Source of the DNA: Candidatus Saccharimonadota bacterium
GTDB lineage: Bacteria > Patescibacteriota > Saccharimonadia > Saccharimonadales > Saccharimonadaceae
Assembly (NCBI GenBank): GCA_900555265.1
Contig: UNSL01000002.1
Location: forward strand, 137,740 to 201,739
Reading direction: 5' to 3'
Length of the DNA stretch: 64,000 nucleotides
Part shown: positions 17,856 to 25,606 of the stretch, in pieces
Numbering within the stretch: position 1 is the stretch's first letter
Layout of the letters: each line of letters begins with the position of its first letter
Translations under genes and position numbers: made by a program
Notes under the pieces: generated by a model
Databases searched by the model: none
Seen by the model: the letters and a program-made list of their open reading frames with translations, nothing else
What the model was told of the DNA's origin: nothing

Positions 17856-18754
17856 TTTACCTTTTTTACGGCGAAAATGAATTCGAGAAACGGCGGGCAA
17901 TTGCTAAGCTGATCGGCAACGAAAAAGCGGCGCGACATAATGGCGAAGAGTTGACGCTGGCTGGAATGCAGGAAATAGCAATTGGGCAGACGCTGTTTAT
18001 GAACTCGTCGGTGTATTTGATTTCAAAACTAGGCGAAAATTCTGAGGTCTGGTCGCAACTTCCAGATATAAAGTTTGATGATGACAGGACGATTATTCTG
18101 GTGGAAGATAAAGTTGATAAGCGAACGAAAACGTATAAGTGGCTGCAGAAAAATGCCAAAGTTCAGGAATTTTCATCGCTTAGTGATCGTCAAAAACCGC
18201 AGCTTTTAAAGTGGTGCGTGGCGGAGGCGAAGGCTCGCGAGTGTGAATTAACGAATCGTCAAGCAGAGATAATTGTTGATCGTTTGGGATTTGATCAGTT
18301 GCGACTGAGTAATTTTTTAGATCAATTAGCGCTGGCGGAAAAAGTGACGGATGATTTAATTGACAACTTCATACCTCTAGCGAGGACGGAAAATGTGTTT
18401 GATTTGTTTATTTCGGCGCTGGCGGGTGATTATGATAAGGTTCACGATATAATTAGCTATTTGGAGTCGGAAAGTGGCGTTGATGGCGCTTATCAGACAA
18501 TGGGATTACTTGCCTCGCAGGCAACTAACTTGACGGCGTTGGTTTTGGCTGACGGCGACAGTAAGTTGGTGGCTTCGGATTTTTCGGCTAGTCCGTATGT
18601 TTTACGAAAATTGACGTCTTCAGCAAAAGGCGTCGATAAGGAAAAACTGAAGAGGATAAATGACGCGCTACTTCGGGCGGACTTGCAAATGAAAACAACT
18701 TCTGTAAATCCGTGGCTGCTTGTGGAGGCGGCGCTGGTTGGAATTGGAAAATAA
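17852..18754 (+). CDS. holA: DNA polymerase III delta subunit
   Basis: Clamp-loader subunit that opens the sliding clamp. 300 residues from GTG 17852, in GTGA overlap with mutM and with GGAGG at 17843-17847. N-terminal IYLFYGENEFEKRRAI, a P-loop-less AAA+ fold, and C-terminal helices with the ENVFDLFISALAGD block typical of HolA; then NPWLLVEAAL at the end. Sequence identity with the family is low, as usual for delta. An alternative start at 17825 would overlap mutM more and is not favoured. Confidence 0.88.
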   Translation: MIYLFYGENEFEKRRAIAKLIGNEKAARHNGEELTLAGMQEIAIGQTLFMNSSVYLISKLGENSEVWSQLPDIKFDDDRTIILVEDKVDKRTKTYKWLQKNAKVQEFSSLSDRQKPQLLKWCVAEAKARECELTNRQAEIIVDRLGFDQLRLSNFLDQLALAEKVTDDLIDNFIPLARTENVFDLFISALAGDYDKVHDIISYLESESGVDGAYQTMGLLASQATNLTALVLADGDSKLVASDFSASPYVLRKLTSSAKGVDKEKLKRINDALLRADLQMKTTSVNPWLLVEAALVGIGK

Positions 18755-18783
18755 ACTAAGGAATAGGGAGGTTGCTGGATTTT

Positions 18784-19416
18784 ATGAATGATATCCGCGT
18801 AAAAGAATATATCGCAAATTTAGAAAAGGAATTTTCTTTGATAGAAAATGGCTTCAAAGAGGAAGAAAAAAGAGCCTTAACCGATTATAAATCTAATGAT
18901 AATGAACATATCAAGAAGTTGGCATTTTTAGCTTATAAATCTGATACCTATCAAGTAAGAATGTACGGTGTATTTCTTTTTGGATACTTATCAGAACAAG
19001 ATGATATTTTAGCATTTATGAGAGATGAAGTTTCCAAAGATGATAATTGGAGAGTTCAGGAAGTGTTGGCAAAGGCATTTGATGAATTCTGCAAGAAAAA
19101 AGGATATGAAAAAGCACTTCCAATAATTGATGAATGGTTAAAAAACAATAATCCTAATACGAGGAGAGCAGTTACAGAGGGACTTAGAATATGGACGAGC
19201 AGACCATATTTCAAAGAAAATCCGAGTGAAGCCGTTAGAAGAATTGCAGCATTAAAAGAAGATTCCAGTGAATATGTTAGAAAATCAGTTGGCAATTCTT
19301 TGAGGGATATTAGTAAGAAATTTCCAGAGTTGATTAAAATGGAACTCAGTAGCTGGAAATTAGAGAGCAGAGAAATCAAACAGGTATATAAATTGGCGAG
19401 TCGATTAGTCGACTGA
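18784..19416 (+). CDS. DNA alkylation repair protein, AlkD-like HEAT repeats
   Basis: 210 residues made of repeated helical pairs; AlkD-type proteins wrap alkylated DNA and excise N3/N7-alkyl purines. Seen here: YQVRMYGVFLFGYL, DDNWRVQEVLAKAFDEF, NNNPNTRRAVTEGLRIW and EYVRKSVGNSLRDISKK, which match the alkylation-repair subfamily common in Firmicutes. ATG 18784 chosen over TTG 18772, which nearly touches GGGAGG (18765-18770). Arginine is coded largely by AGA/AGG and the gene is AT-rich, unlike neighbours that favour CGN; this suggests recent transfer. Confidence 0.85.
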   Translation: MNDIRVKEYIANLEKEFSLIENGFKEEEKRALTDYKSNDNEHIKKLAFLAYKSDTYQVRMYGVFLFGYLSEQDDILAFMRDEVSKDDNWRVQEVLAKAFDEFCKKKGYEKALPIIDEWLKNNNPNTRRAVTEGLRIWTSRPYFKENPSEAVRRIAALKEDSSEYVRKSVGNSLRDISKKFPELIKMELSSWKLESREIKQVYKLASRLVD

Positions 19417-19424
19417 TGTTAAAT

Positions 19425-19456
19425 AAAAATACCCCAGTTAATTCCGGGGCATTTTC
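19425..19456. terminator. Bidirectional terminator between alkD-like gene and rpsT
   Basis: CCCC (19432-19435) pairs with GGGG (19446-19449) plus an inner G-C, flanked by an A-run on the left and CATTTT on the right; serves both convergent genes. Confidence 0.75.
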
Positions 19457-19472
19457 TAGTAATCTTTACAGA

Positions 19473-19781
19473 TTATTTTTCAGCTTTCTTAGCAGCTGGC
19501 TTCTTTGCTGGAGCTTTTTTAGCAGCAGCTTCTAATGTAACACCTGCTTTTTTAGCAATTTTGCTCAATGCGCTCTTTCGGCGAGCAGCGGTATTTTTCT
19601 TAATCAAGCCTTTTTTAACAGCGGTGTCGATTTCGCTTTGTGCTGCAGCAAGAGTTTTTGCGCTTGGTTCTGCAGAGAAAGCTTTAACAGCAGTCTTAAT
19701 GTCTTTTTTAATGCTGATGTTTCGCTCGCGGCGCTTTAAGGTTTGTTTAGCACGCTTGATAGCGGATTTGATGATTGGCAT
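19473..19781 (-). CDS. rpsT: 30S ribosomal protein S20
   Basis: Binds 16S rRNA early in 30S assembly. 102 residues; begins MPIIKSAIKRAKQTLKRRERN with the three-helix bundle of S20 (AVKKGLIKKNTAARRKSALSK cluster), then an extra Ala/Lys-rich tail (about residues 80-102) beyond the usual 85-88. GGAGAAAC (minus strand) just before the ATG gives a good SD. Confidence 0.95.
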   Translation of the reverse strand: MPIIKSAIKRAKQTLKRRERNISIKKDIKTAVKAFSAEPSAKTLAAAQSEIDTAVKKGLIKKNTAARRKSALSKIAKKAGVTLEAAAKKAPAKKPAAKKAEK

Positions 19782-19869
19782 GTTTCTCCTTTACCTCTAT
19801 AGATTTGTATCGCTAATCAGGAAGAATTATACAGAAAATAGCATAAATTGTAAAGAGGTGGCTTAGATA

Positions 19870-19899
19870 TTGACTTTATGGTACTGCTTATGGTATAGT
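19870..19899 (+). promoter_or_regulatory. Promoter of the DHH-fold protein gene
   Basis: TTGACT (19870-19875), 18 bp, TATAGT (19894-19899). Leader of about 37 nt with AGGAAA before ATG 19942. Confidence 0.75.
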
Positions 19900-19941
19900 G
19901 ATGTCAAGCGTAATTACAAAAAAACAAACATAGGAAAAATC

Positions 19942-21636
19942 ATGTCAAACGGATCAGCAAAGCAAAAAGTAATCCAGAGCATCAAGGATGTAACTAATAT
20001 TTTAGTGACGGTGAGTTCTAGCCCGTCAGTCGACGAATTGTCGGCAGCATTGGGATTGACGATTTTCCTCAATAAGCTAGGGAAGCACGCTACGGCTGTG
20101 TTTAGCGGCGACATTCCGCCAGCAATTACGTTCTTGAATCCTGATAAGACGTTTGAGCAGACCGCAGATTCTTTACGTGATTTTATTATTGCCTTGGATA
20201 AAGAGAAGGCTGACCATTTACGCTATAAAGTTGTTGATGACGCCGTAAAGATTTTCATTACGCCATATCGTACGACAATTACCGATAAAGACTTGGAATT
20301 TTCACAGGGCGATTATAACGTTGAGTTGGTTTTGGTGTTAAATGTTGAAAATAGTGAAAGTATTGATACGGCTTTGACTGCGCACGGTAAGATTTTACAC
20401 GATGCTACGGTTGTGGCTATAACAGCGGGCGACGTAAAGAGTGGTCTGGGCTCTGTTGATTGGCACGAATCTAATGCTAGCGGTGTGAGCGAAATGGTTG
20501 TGGAATTGCTTGACGACCTGAAAACGCCGAAGGTAACTCTGGACGAGCAGATGGCGACAGCTTTGCTTACGGGAATTGTGGCGGTAACTGAGAGGTTTAG
20601 TAATAGTAATACGTCATCAAAGGTTATGACTACAGCCGCAGAACTTATGGCAGCTGGCGCAAATCAGCAATTGGTGGTTTCAAAGATCGCAGAGAGCGAA
20701 GTAGAGGACAAGCCGCAGAAGATTGAAAAGATCGAAGAAAAATCTCCAGAAAAAGAAGAAACTTCAGAGGATAAAACTGAAGAAGCGGAGAAAGATGAGG
20801 AAACTGTACACGCGGACGGAACTTTGTCGATTAGCCACGAAAAGAAGGGCGATGTTGATGAAGTAGCCGAACAAACAGCAAAGGAAAAGCAAGAAGAGTC
20901 TGCTAGGATTGCTGAAGAGAAATTGGCTAAAATTGAGCCAATAAAGGAGGAGTCACAAGTCGAGGAAGAAAAGCCTAGTGAAAAAATAGTTTCAAAGGGC
21001 GAACTTTCTTTTGAGGAAACTCCGCTGATGGGTGGCACTCTGAACGCAACGACTACACAGGCTGCCGAGGATAAGATTAGGGAATTGGCTAGCGACCAAA
21101 ATAAAACCATTCTAACGCACGGTAAATACGTGGGCGATAATACGCCGTCGTTTGGTGACACCCCATTAAATGCGGCTATGGGCGCGTCTGATGAGCCGCC
21201 AAAGATTGATCCGTTCGCGACAACTAACGCTGCTGAGCAAAAATTGTCGACAATACCTGTTGCGCCGCAATCTGAAGAGTCGATTATTTCGGCAATCACT
21301 AACGACACGAATCAATTGAATAATCCAGTAGCGCCAGCTCCGAGCCAGCCGATTGCGCCAATTGAGCCAGCAATAACAAATCCTGAAAATAGCATTCCAG
21401 GTTTCGATTTGCCAATGCCGCCAGCGATGCCGGATTTCGGCGCTTTGCCACCAATGCCGCCAGCGCCTACGGGTGTTGATGTAAATGGATTGCCACAGAT
21501 TGCACCGCTAGGGGTAGCTCCTGAGCCAGTAGCCGCTCCGCAAGCTCCAGCGCCTGCGCCGATCACCGCGATGCCAACTCAGCCAGCTCAAAATGCAGAT
21601 TTCAATCCAGCGCAATTCCACATCCCAGGACAATAG
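19942..21636 (+). CDS. Degenerate DHH-fold protein with long acidic and Pro-rich tail
   Basis: 564 residues. Residues about 1-235 follow the DHH phosphoesterase fold of NrnA/RecJ-type proteins: SSSPSVDELSAALGL in place of the first Asp motif, a GLGSVDWHESNASGVSEM block, and TGIVAVTERFSNSNTSSK, but the DHH triad itself is replaced (ITAGD), so metal-dependent phosphodiesterase activity is doubtful. From about 235 to 400 the chain is Glu/Lys/Ser-rich; the last 100 residues are Pro/Ala-rich. No membrane segment. Placed before truB with 3 bp between, like the nrnA-truB order in other bacteria, which supports descent from a nanoRNase. ATG chosen by the SD at 19932. Confidence 0.72.
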   Translation: MSNGSAKQKVIQSIKDVTNILVTVSSSPSVDELSAALGLTIFLNKLGKHATAVFSGDIPPAITFLNPDKTFEQTADSLRDFIIALDKEKADHLRYKVVDDAVKIFITPYRTTITDKDLEFSQGDYNVELVLVLNVENSESIDTALTAHGKILHDATVVAITAGDVKSGLGSVDWHESNASGVSEMVVELLDDLKTPKVTLDEQMATALLTGIVAVTERFSNSNTSSKVMTTAAELMAAGANQQLVVSKIAESEVEDKPQKIEKIEEKSPEKEETSEDKTEEAEKDEETVHADGTLSISHEKKGDVDEVAEQTAKEKQEESARIAEEKLAKIEPIKEESQVEEEKPSEKIVSKGELSFEETPLMGGTLNATTTQAAEDKIRELASDQNKTILTHGKYVGDNTPSFGDTPLNAAMGASDEPPKIDPFATTNAAEQKLSTIPVAPQSEESIISAITNDTNQLNNPVAPAPSQPIAPIEPAITNPENSIPGFDLPMPPAMPDFGALPPMPPAPTGVDVNGLPQIAPLGVAPEPVAAPQAPAPAPITAMPTQPAQNADFNPAQFHIPGQ

Positions 21637-21639
21637 TTG

Positions 21640-22296
21640 ATGGACGAAGTGATTCTCATAGACAAACCTCAGGGAATGACTAGCTTTGGGGTGGTGGCGC
21701 GCTTGCGACGAGTTTTATCTAATCAGGTAGGAAAGAAGGTAAAGGTTGGCCACACAGGTACGCTTGATCCGTTTGCTACGGGGCTAATGATTATCGTGAC
21801 TGGAAAGAAATGTCGGGAAGCCGAAACTTTCACTAAGTTAGATAAATGGTACGAGGCGGAAATTATTCTGGGCAAGAATAGTTCGACGGGTGATCCAGAA
21901 GGCGAAATTACTGATGTGTCTGATTATGAGCCGAGTTTGGAAGAAGTTCAGCAGGTGATTAGTCAATTTGTGGGAAAAATTGAGCAGACGCCGCCGATTT
22001 TTAGCGCAATAAAAATTAATGGTGAAAGAGCGTATAAATTGGCGCGCGAAGGTAAACAAGTTGAGATTCCTAAGCGTGTGATAGAAATTTACTCATTGGA
22101 ACTATTGGCATACGAATATCCCAAATTAAAGATCAGAACTCACGTTTCAAGCGGAACTTATATCCGAACGTTAGCGGTGGATATTGGCGAGAAATTAGGG
22201 ACGGGCGCGTATTGTGAGAATTTGCGTCGTACGAAAATTGCTGACTATTCTATTGATCAGGCAAAGACTCTGGCGGACTTCGGGATTACTAGCTAA
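21640..22296 (+). CDS. truB: tRNA pseudouridine-55 synthase
   Basis: Makes pseudouridine 55 in the T-loop of tRNAs. 218 residues. Conserved LIDKPQGMTSF, the catalytic Asp in GHTGTLDPFATGLM (about residues 38-51), TPPIFSAIKINGERAYKLAREG, and SSGTYIRTLA. The C-terminal PUA domain is short or missing. TTG at 21637 is an alternative start, but the ATG is better. Tightly linked to the upstream gene. Confidence 0.95.
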   Translation: MDEVILIDKPQGMTSFGVVARLRRVLSNQVGKKVKVGHTGTLDPFATGLMIIVTGKKCREAETFTKLDKWYEAEIILGKNSSTGDPEGEITDVSDYEPSLEEVQQVISQFVGKIEQTPPIFSAIKINGERAYKLAREGKQVEIPKRVIEIYSLELLAYEYPKLKIRTHVSSGTYIRTLAVDIGEKLGTGAYCENLRRTKIADYSIDQAKTLADFGITS

Positions 22297-22325
22297 TTGC
22301 AAAAAACAGAGAAGCTTGGTATAAT
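22297..22325 (+). promoter_or_regulatory. rpsO promoter
   Basis: TTGCAA (22297-22302), 17 bp, TATAAT (22320-22325); start site about 22332, three nt before ATG, so almost no leader. Confidence 0.85.
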
Positions 22326-22334
22326 TACAGAGCT

Positions 22335-22601
22335 ATGATTAGCAAAGAGAATAAAGCGAAAGCAATTGCTTTGACTCAGGTCAATAAAAACGACGTCGGT
22401 AGCCCACAAGCTCAGGTGTCAGTTTTGACGGCTCGTATCAAAGAAGTCACGGAGCATTTGAAGGCGAATAAGCACGACTTCATGGCTCGTCGCGGCTTGA
22501 TCCAAATGGTTGGTAAGCGCAAGCGTTTGCTGAAATATTTGGAGCGAACTGATTTTGAGAGTTACAAAGCAGTTGTTGCCAAGTTAGGTTTGCGTAAATA
22601 A
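22335..22601 (+). CDS. rpsO: 30S ribosomal protein S15
   Basis: Binds the 16S rRNA three-way junction. 88 residues, the standard length. NDVGSPQAQVSVLTARI, LKANKHDFMARRGLIQMVGKRKRLLKYL all conserved. Own promoter with almost no leader, so the S15 autoregulatory mRNA structure known in other bacteria seems absent. Followed by a strong terminator. truB-rpsO-pnp is the classic order; here a sortase gene on the other strand is inserted before pnp. Confidence 0.97.
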   Translation: MISKENKAKAIALTQVNKNDVGSPQAQVSVLTARIKEVTEHLKANKHDFMARRGLIQMVGKRKRLLKYLERTDFESYKAVVAKLGLRK

Positions 22602-22620
22602 TTTACGTTAAAAACTGCTT

Positions 22621-22649
22621 AAATCCCCTTTGACGAAAAGGGGATTTTT
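22621..22649 (+). terminator. Intrinsic terminator of rpsO
   Basis: A perfect 10-bp stem AAATCCCCTT/AAGGGGATTT (22621-22630 with 22638-22647), 7-nt loop, then a short T run. Confidence 0.88.
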
Positions 22650-22659
22650 GTTGTTCTGG

Positions 22660-23268
22660 CTATTTTTTCAATTTGGCGATAATCACATCTCGTCCGTCGT
22701 TTGCGCCGCCCAAAGTACAGGAATAAAGAGTTAATTGCGGCTGATCTGTGCGCTGTTCGATTTCCACGGCATCTGGTTTGACGCTTTGTTTTTCGCTGAT
22801 GACGTAATTGTAACGCATGCCGTTATAGTCAATGATAATTTCATCGCCGACAGTCAATTTATCAATATTATAAAAAGGCGATTTTCTGAGTGTTTGCTGA
22901 GGAGTTAATCCCATAATAAAACGGTGTGCAGATAAGACAAAATTGCCGCCATCTTTTGGGTTGCCGTTTTCTGGTTTACGCCACCACGCACCATGTTCCA
23001 TTGTCTCGGCGCCGCCAGTACTGTAGGGCAAATTTATGTCAATTTTCGGTATATAAAGTCGATTTTCGGTAATTTTATTCTCAGTTTTAGTGATGAGCTG
23101 AGTGGTGTGGTTATCTTTTGGATTAATGTTTTGCGACAAGATAAGGGGTGTACTGATGAGAGCAAGCAAATAAACTCCGCCAAGAATCATTAAGATTGCA
23201 ATTATAGTTAAGATATAGCTTTTCCAGCTTTTCTGGCGATTTTTTACTGAATCTAGCTGAAGTGACAT
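22660..23268 (-). CDS. Sortase
   Basis: Membrane transpeptidase that joins surface proteins to the wall or into pili. 202 residues: basic N-terminus, a membrane anchor about 18-42, then the sortase barrel. Catalytic triad visible: His in FVLSAHRF, Cys in TLYSCTLGG, Arg in GRDVI. No LPxTG-like sorting signal was seen on any protein in this window, so its substrates are elsewhere or use another motif. Leaderless promoter. Sits between rpsO and pnp, in opposite orientation. Confidence 0.93.
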   Translation of the reverse strand: MSLQLDSVKNRQKSWKSYILTIIAILMILGGVYLLALISTPLILSQNINPKDNHTTQLITKTENKITENRLYIPKIDINLPYSTGGAETMEHGAWWRKPENGNPKDGGNFVLSAHRFIMGLTPQQTLRKSPFYNIDKLTVGDEIIIDYNGMRYNYVISEKQSVKPDAVEIEQRTDQPQLTLYSCTLGGANDGRDVIIAKLKK

Positions 23269-23274
23269 GAGTAA

Positions 23275-23280
23275 ATTATA
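23275..23280 (-). promoter_or_regulatory. -10 element of sortase gene, leaderless
   Basis: TATAAT on the minus strand ends 6 nt before the ATG at 23268. Confidence 0.75.
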
Positions 23281-23347
23281 TCACACTCATCTGTTAATAA
23301 GGTTATGCTAAGCACTCTCGCGGCTGGCGTTTGGGCTGAGGTTTTAG

Positions 23348-23353
23348 TATAAT
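23348..23353 (+). promoter_or_regulatory. -10 element of pnp
   Basis: TATAAT; -35 not clear. Start site about 23360 gives a 90-nt leader, unlike most genes here. Confidence 0.7.
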
Positions 23354-23372
23354 ATAAGAAGCAATTTGTAAC

Positions 23373-23433
23373 GCGGAAGTGATAGAGATGAGACGACTAA
23401 ATTGCCAAGTAGTTTCATCCCTGTTACTACCGC
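23373..23433 (+). promoter_or_regulatory. Long hairpin in the pnp leader, probable autoregulatory element
   Basis: Bases 23373-23394 pair with 23412-23433 in a 22-position stem with only two mismatches (A·A and A·C) and three G·U pairs, loop of 17 nt. It ends 4 nt before the SD AAGGAG (23438-23443). In E. coli a pnp leader stem is cut by RNase III and then removed by PNPase, which shuts down the message; the position and length here fit that scheme. Confidence 0.75.
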
Positions 23434-23449
23434 AAGAAAGGAGCTCTTT

Positions 23450-25567
23450 ATGAGTATTATCAATCCAAGCGGCAAGGAGATTTTTAGCGTTACCACTGAT
23501 TTTTGTGGTCGGCCGCTGACTTTAGAAGTGAATCGCGTCGGTTTTAGGACGACTGGTAGCGTTTTGGTGCGTTATGGCGACACTGTAGTTTTGGGCAGCG
23601 CTCAGGTTAGTCCGCGTCCAGTGCAATTGGATTATTTTCCATTATCGATTGATTATGAAGAAAAATTTTATGCAGCGGGTAAGATTTCTGGCAGCCGATT
23701 TATCAAGCGCGAAGGTCGTCCAAGCGATGAAGCTGTGTTGATCGGGCGATTGATTGATCGTCCGATTCGTCCGCTTTTTCCGAAGGGTTATCGTCAGGAA
23801 ATCCAAGTTGTCGCAACTGTTTTGAGCATGGATCCGAGTTTCCGCCCAGATGTGATTGCGATGATCGCTGCGTCTAGCGCGTTAATGTTAACTGGTACGC
23901 CGTTTGACGGTCCAGTGGCTGGTTTGCGCGTGGGTCGAGTGAATGGCGAATTTAAGGCGTTTTTGACTCCAGAAGAGCGCGAAAAGTCGGATCTTGATTT
24001 GGTTGTGGCTGGTATTGAAAGTGGTATAACAATGGTCGAGGCTGGCGCCAAAGAAGTTTCGGAGGACGTTATCGTTGATGCGATGGCGTGGGCTCACCAG
24101 ATGATGCAGCCAGCGATTGCCTTGCAACGCGAATTGGCGGAAAAAGTTGCGCCAGCGCAGCAGGAATATGATTTAATTTTGCCAGATGAATCAATTCAGC
24201 AAACAGTTAACGCGTGGGCTGATGGGAAATTTGGTGAGAAAATTCGTCGTCCATATCCAGAGCGTAATGAAATGATAAGCGAAATTCGTGCCGAGTTCCA
24301 TGAGGCGATGGCGGAAAAATTGGGGCTGGACGAGGAAGAATATAGCGAAGTTCGTGGCGATTACGACGAAGCGTTTACTTTGGCTTTACATAAAGATGTT
24401 CGTCGGGGAATTGTTACCGAACGAGTTCGTCCTGACGGTCGACAATTGACCGAGATTCGTCCGCTCAGTTCGGAAGTTGGGTTCTTGCCGCGCGCTCACG
24501 GTTCCAGCTTGTTTACGCGTGGTGTGACTCAGGGTATGAATATTGTGACTTTGGCGCCGCTTAGTTATTCGCAATTGATTGACACTATGGAAATTACTGA
24601 CGGTGAGCGACGTTATATGCATCATTACAATGCGCCGGGCTATACGGTTGGCGAGGTCAAGCGAATGGGCAGTCCAGGTCGACGTGAAATTGGTCATGGA
24701 TATTTGGCGGAACGTGCTTTGCTTCCAGTTTTGCCAACTGAAGAAGATTTTCCATACGCTATTCGCTCGGTTACTGAGATTATGAGTCAAAACGGTTCGA
24801 CTTCGATGGCGGCGACTTGTTCTAGTTGCTTGGCGTTGATGGATGCTGGCGTGCCAATTTCGGCTCCAGTGAGTGGAATTGCGATGGGTCTAATGATGGA
24901 TGGCGATGCTCCGTATGTGTTGAGTGATATCGCTGATGCTGAGGACTTTGCTGGTGATATGGACTTTAAGGTAACTGGAACTTCAAAGGGTATCACAGCT
25001 CTTCAAATGGATATGAAGGTTCATGGTTTGCCAGTAGCGGTATTGCGTCAAGCGATTGAGCAGAGTAAGGCAGGTCGCGCACATATTTTGGAACATATGC
25101 TTAGTGTGCTTCCAGGGCCTCGTGAGTCGCTCAGTCCGTATGCGCCACGAATTGAGAAGATTAAGATTGACCCAGATAAGATTGGCGTGATTATTGGTAA
25201 GGGTGGTGAGACTATCAATAAGATTACTTCGGAAACTGGCGCTGAGATTGATATTAAGGAAGATGGTTTGATTACTGTGGCTAGCCCAGACGGCGCGTTG
25301 ATTGAAAAGGCTATGAACTGGATTAAGAGTCTGGTTGAGGAACCAGAGGTCGGTAAGATTTACGAAGGCAAAGTTGTCGGTATTAAAGATTTTGGTGCGT
25401 TTGTGAATATACTTCCTGGCATTGACGGAATGGTTCATATTTCGAAATTGGCAGAACGTCGAGTTGAAAAAGTGACTGATGTCGTGAAAGAAGGGCAAAC
25501 TGTTCGCGTGAAAATTACTGGAATTGATGAGCGCGGTAAGATTAATTTGACGATGATTGGTTTGTAA
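23450..25567 (+). CDS. pnp: Polynucleotide phosphorylase
   Basis: 3'-5' phosphorolytic RNA decay. 705 residues from ATG 23450, seven nt after AAGGAG. Two RNase PH domains (first with RFIKREGRPSD; second with RPDGRQLTEIRPL and the ERALLPVLP/SNGSTSMA block), an intervening helical domain, a KH domain (KIGVIIGKGGETINKIT) and an S1 domain (GKIYEGKVVGIKDFGAFV) at the C-terminus. All domains complete. Leader with a long hairpin suggests autoregulation. Confidence 0.97.
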   Translation: MSIINPSGKEIFSVTTDFCGRPLTLEVNRVGFRTTGSVLVRYGDTVVLGSAQVSPRPVQLDYFPLSIDYEEKFYAAGKISGSRFIKREGRPSDEAVLIGRLIDRPIRPLFPKGYRQEIQVVATVLSMDPSFRPDVIAMIAASSALMLTGTPFDGPVAGLRVGRVNGEFKAFLTPEEREKSDLDLVVAGIESGITMVEAGAKEVSEDVIVDAMAWAHQMMQPAIALQRELAEKVAPAQQEYDLILPDESIQQTVNAWADGKFGEKIRRPYPERNEMISEIRAEFHEAMAEKLGLDEEEYSEVRGDYDEAFTLALHKDVRRGIVTERVRPDGRQLTEIRPLSSEVGFLPRAHGSSLFTRGVTQGMNIVTLAPLSYSQLIDTMEITDGERRYMHHYNAPGYTVGEVKRMGSPGRREIGHGYLAERALLPVLPTEEDFPYAIRSVTEIMSQNGSTSMAATCSSCLALMDAGVPISAPVSGIAMGLMMDGDAPYVLSDIADAEDFAGDMDFKVTGTSKGITALQMDMKVHGLPVAVLRQAIEQSKAGRAHILEHMLSVLPGPRESLSPYAPRIEKIKIDPDKIGVIIGKGGETINKITSETGAEIDIKEDGLITVASPDGALIEKAMNWIKSLVEEPEVGKIYEGKVVGIKDFGAFVNILPGIDGMVHISKLAERRVEKVTDVVKEGQTVRVKITGIDERGKINLTMIGL

Positions 25568-25576
25568 ATATATAAT
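25547..25576 (+). promoter_or_regulatory. Promoter inside the pnp 3' end
   Basis: TTGACG (25547-25552), 18 bp, TATAAT (25571-25576), followed by AGGAGG at 25594 and ATG 25607. Confidence 0.78.
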
Positions 25577-25606
25577 AGCAAAAGCGTGATTTTAGGAGGA
25601 AATTTT

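Noticed and set aside
20664-21308. 214-codon frame antisense to the DHH-fold gene
   Set aside because: It mirrors the Glu/Lys-rich region and gives a Ser-rich nonsense product; no initiation signals.
24386-24790. Antisense frame inside pnp
   Set aside because: pnp is full-length and conserved; the antisense product resembles nothing.
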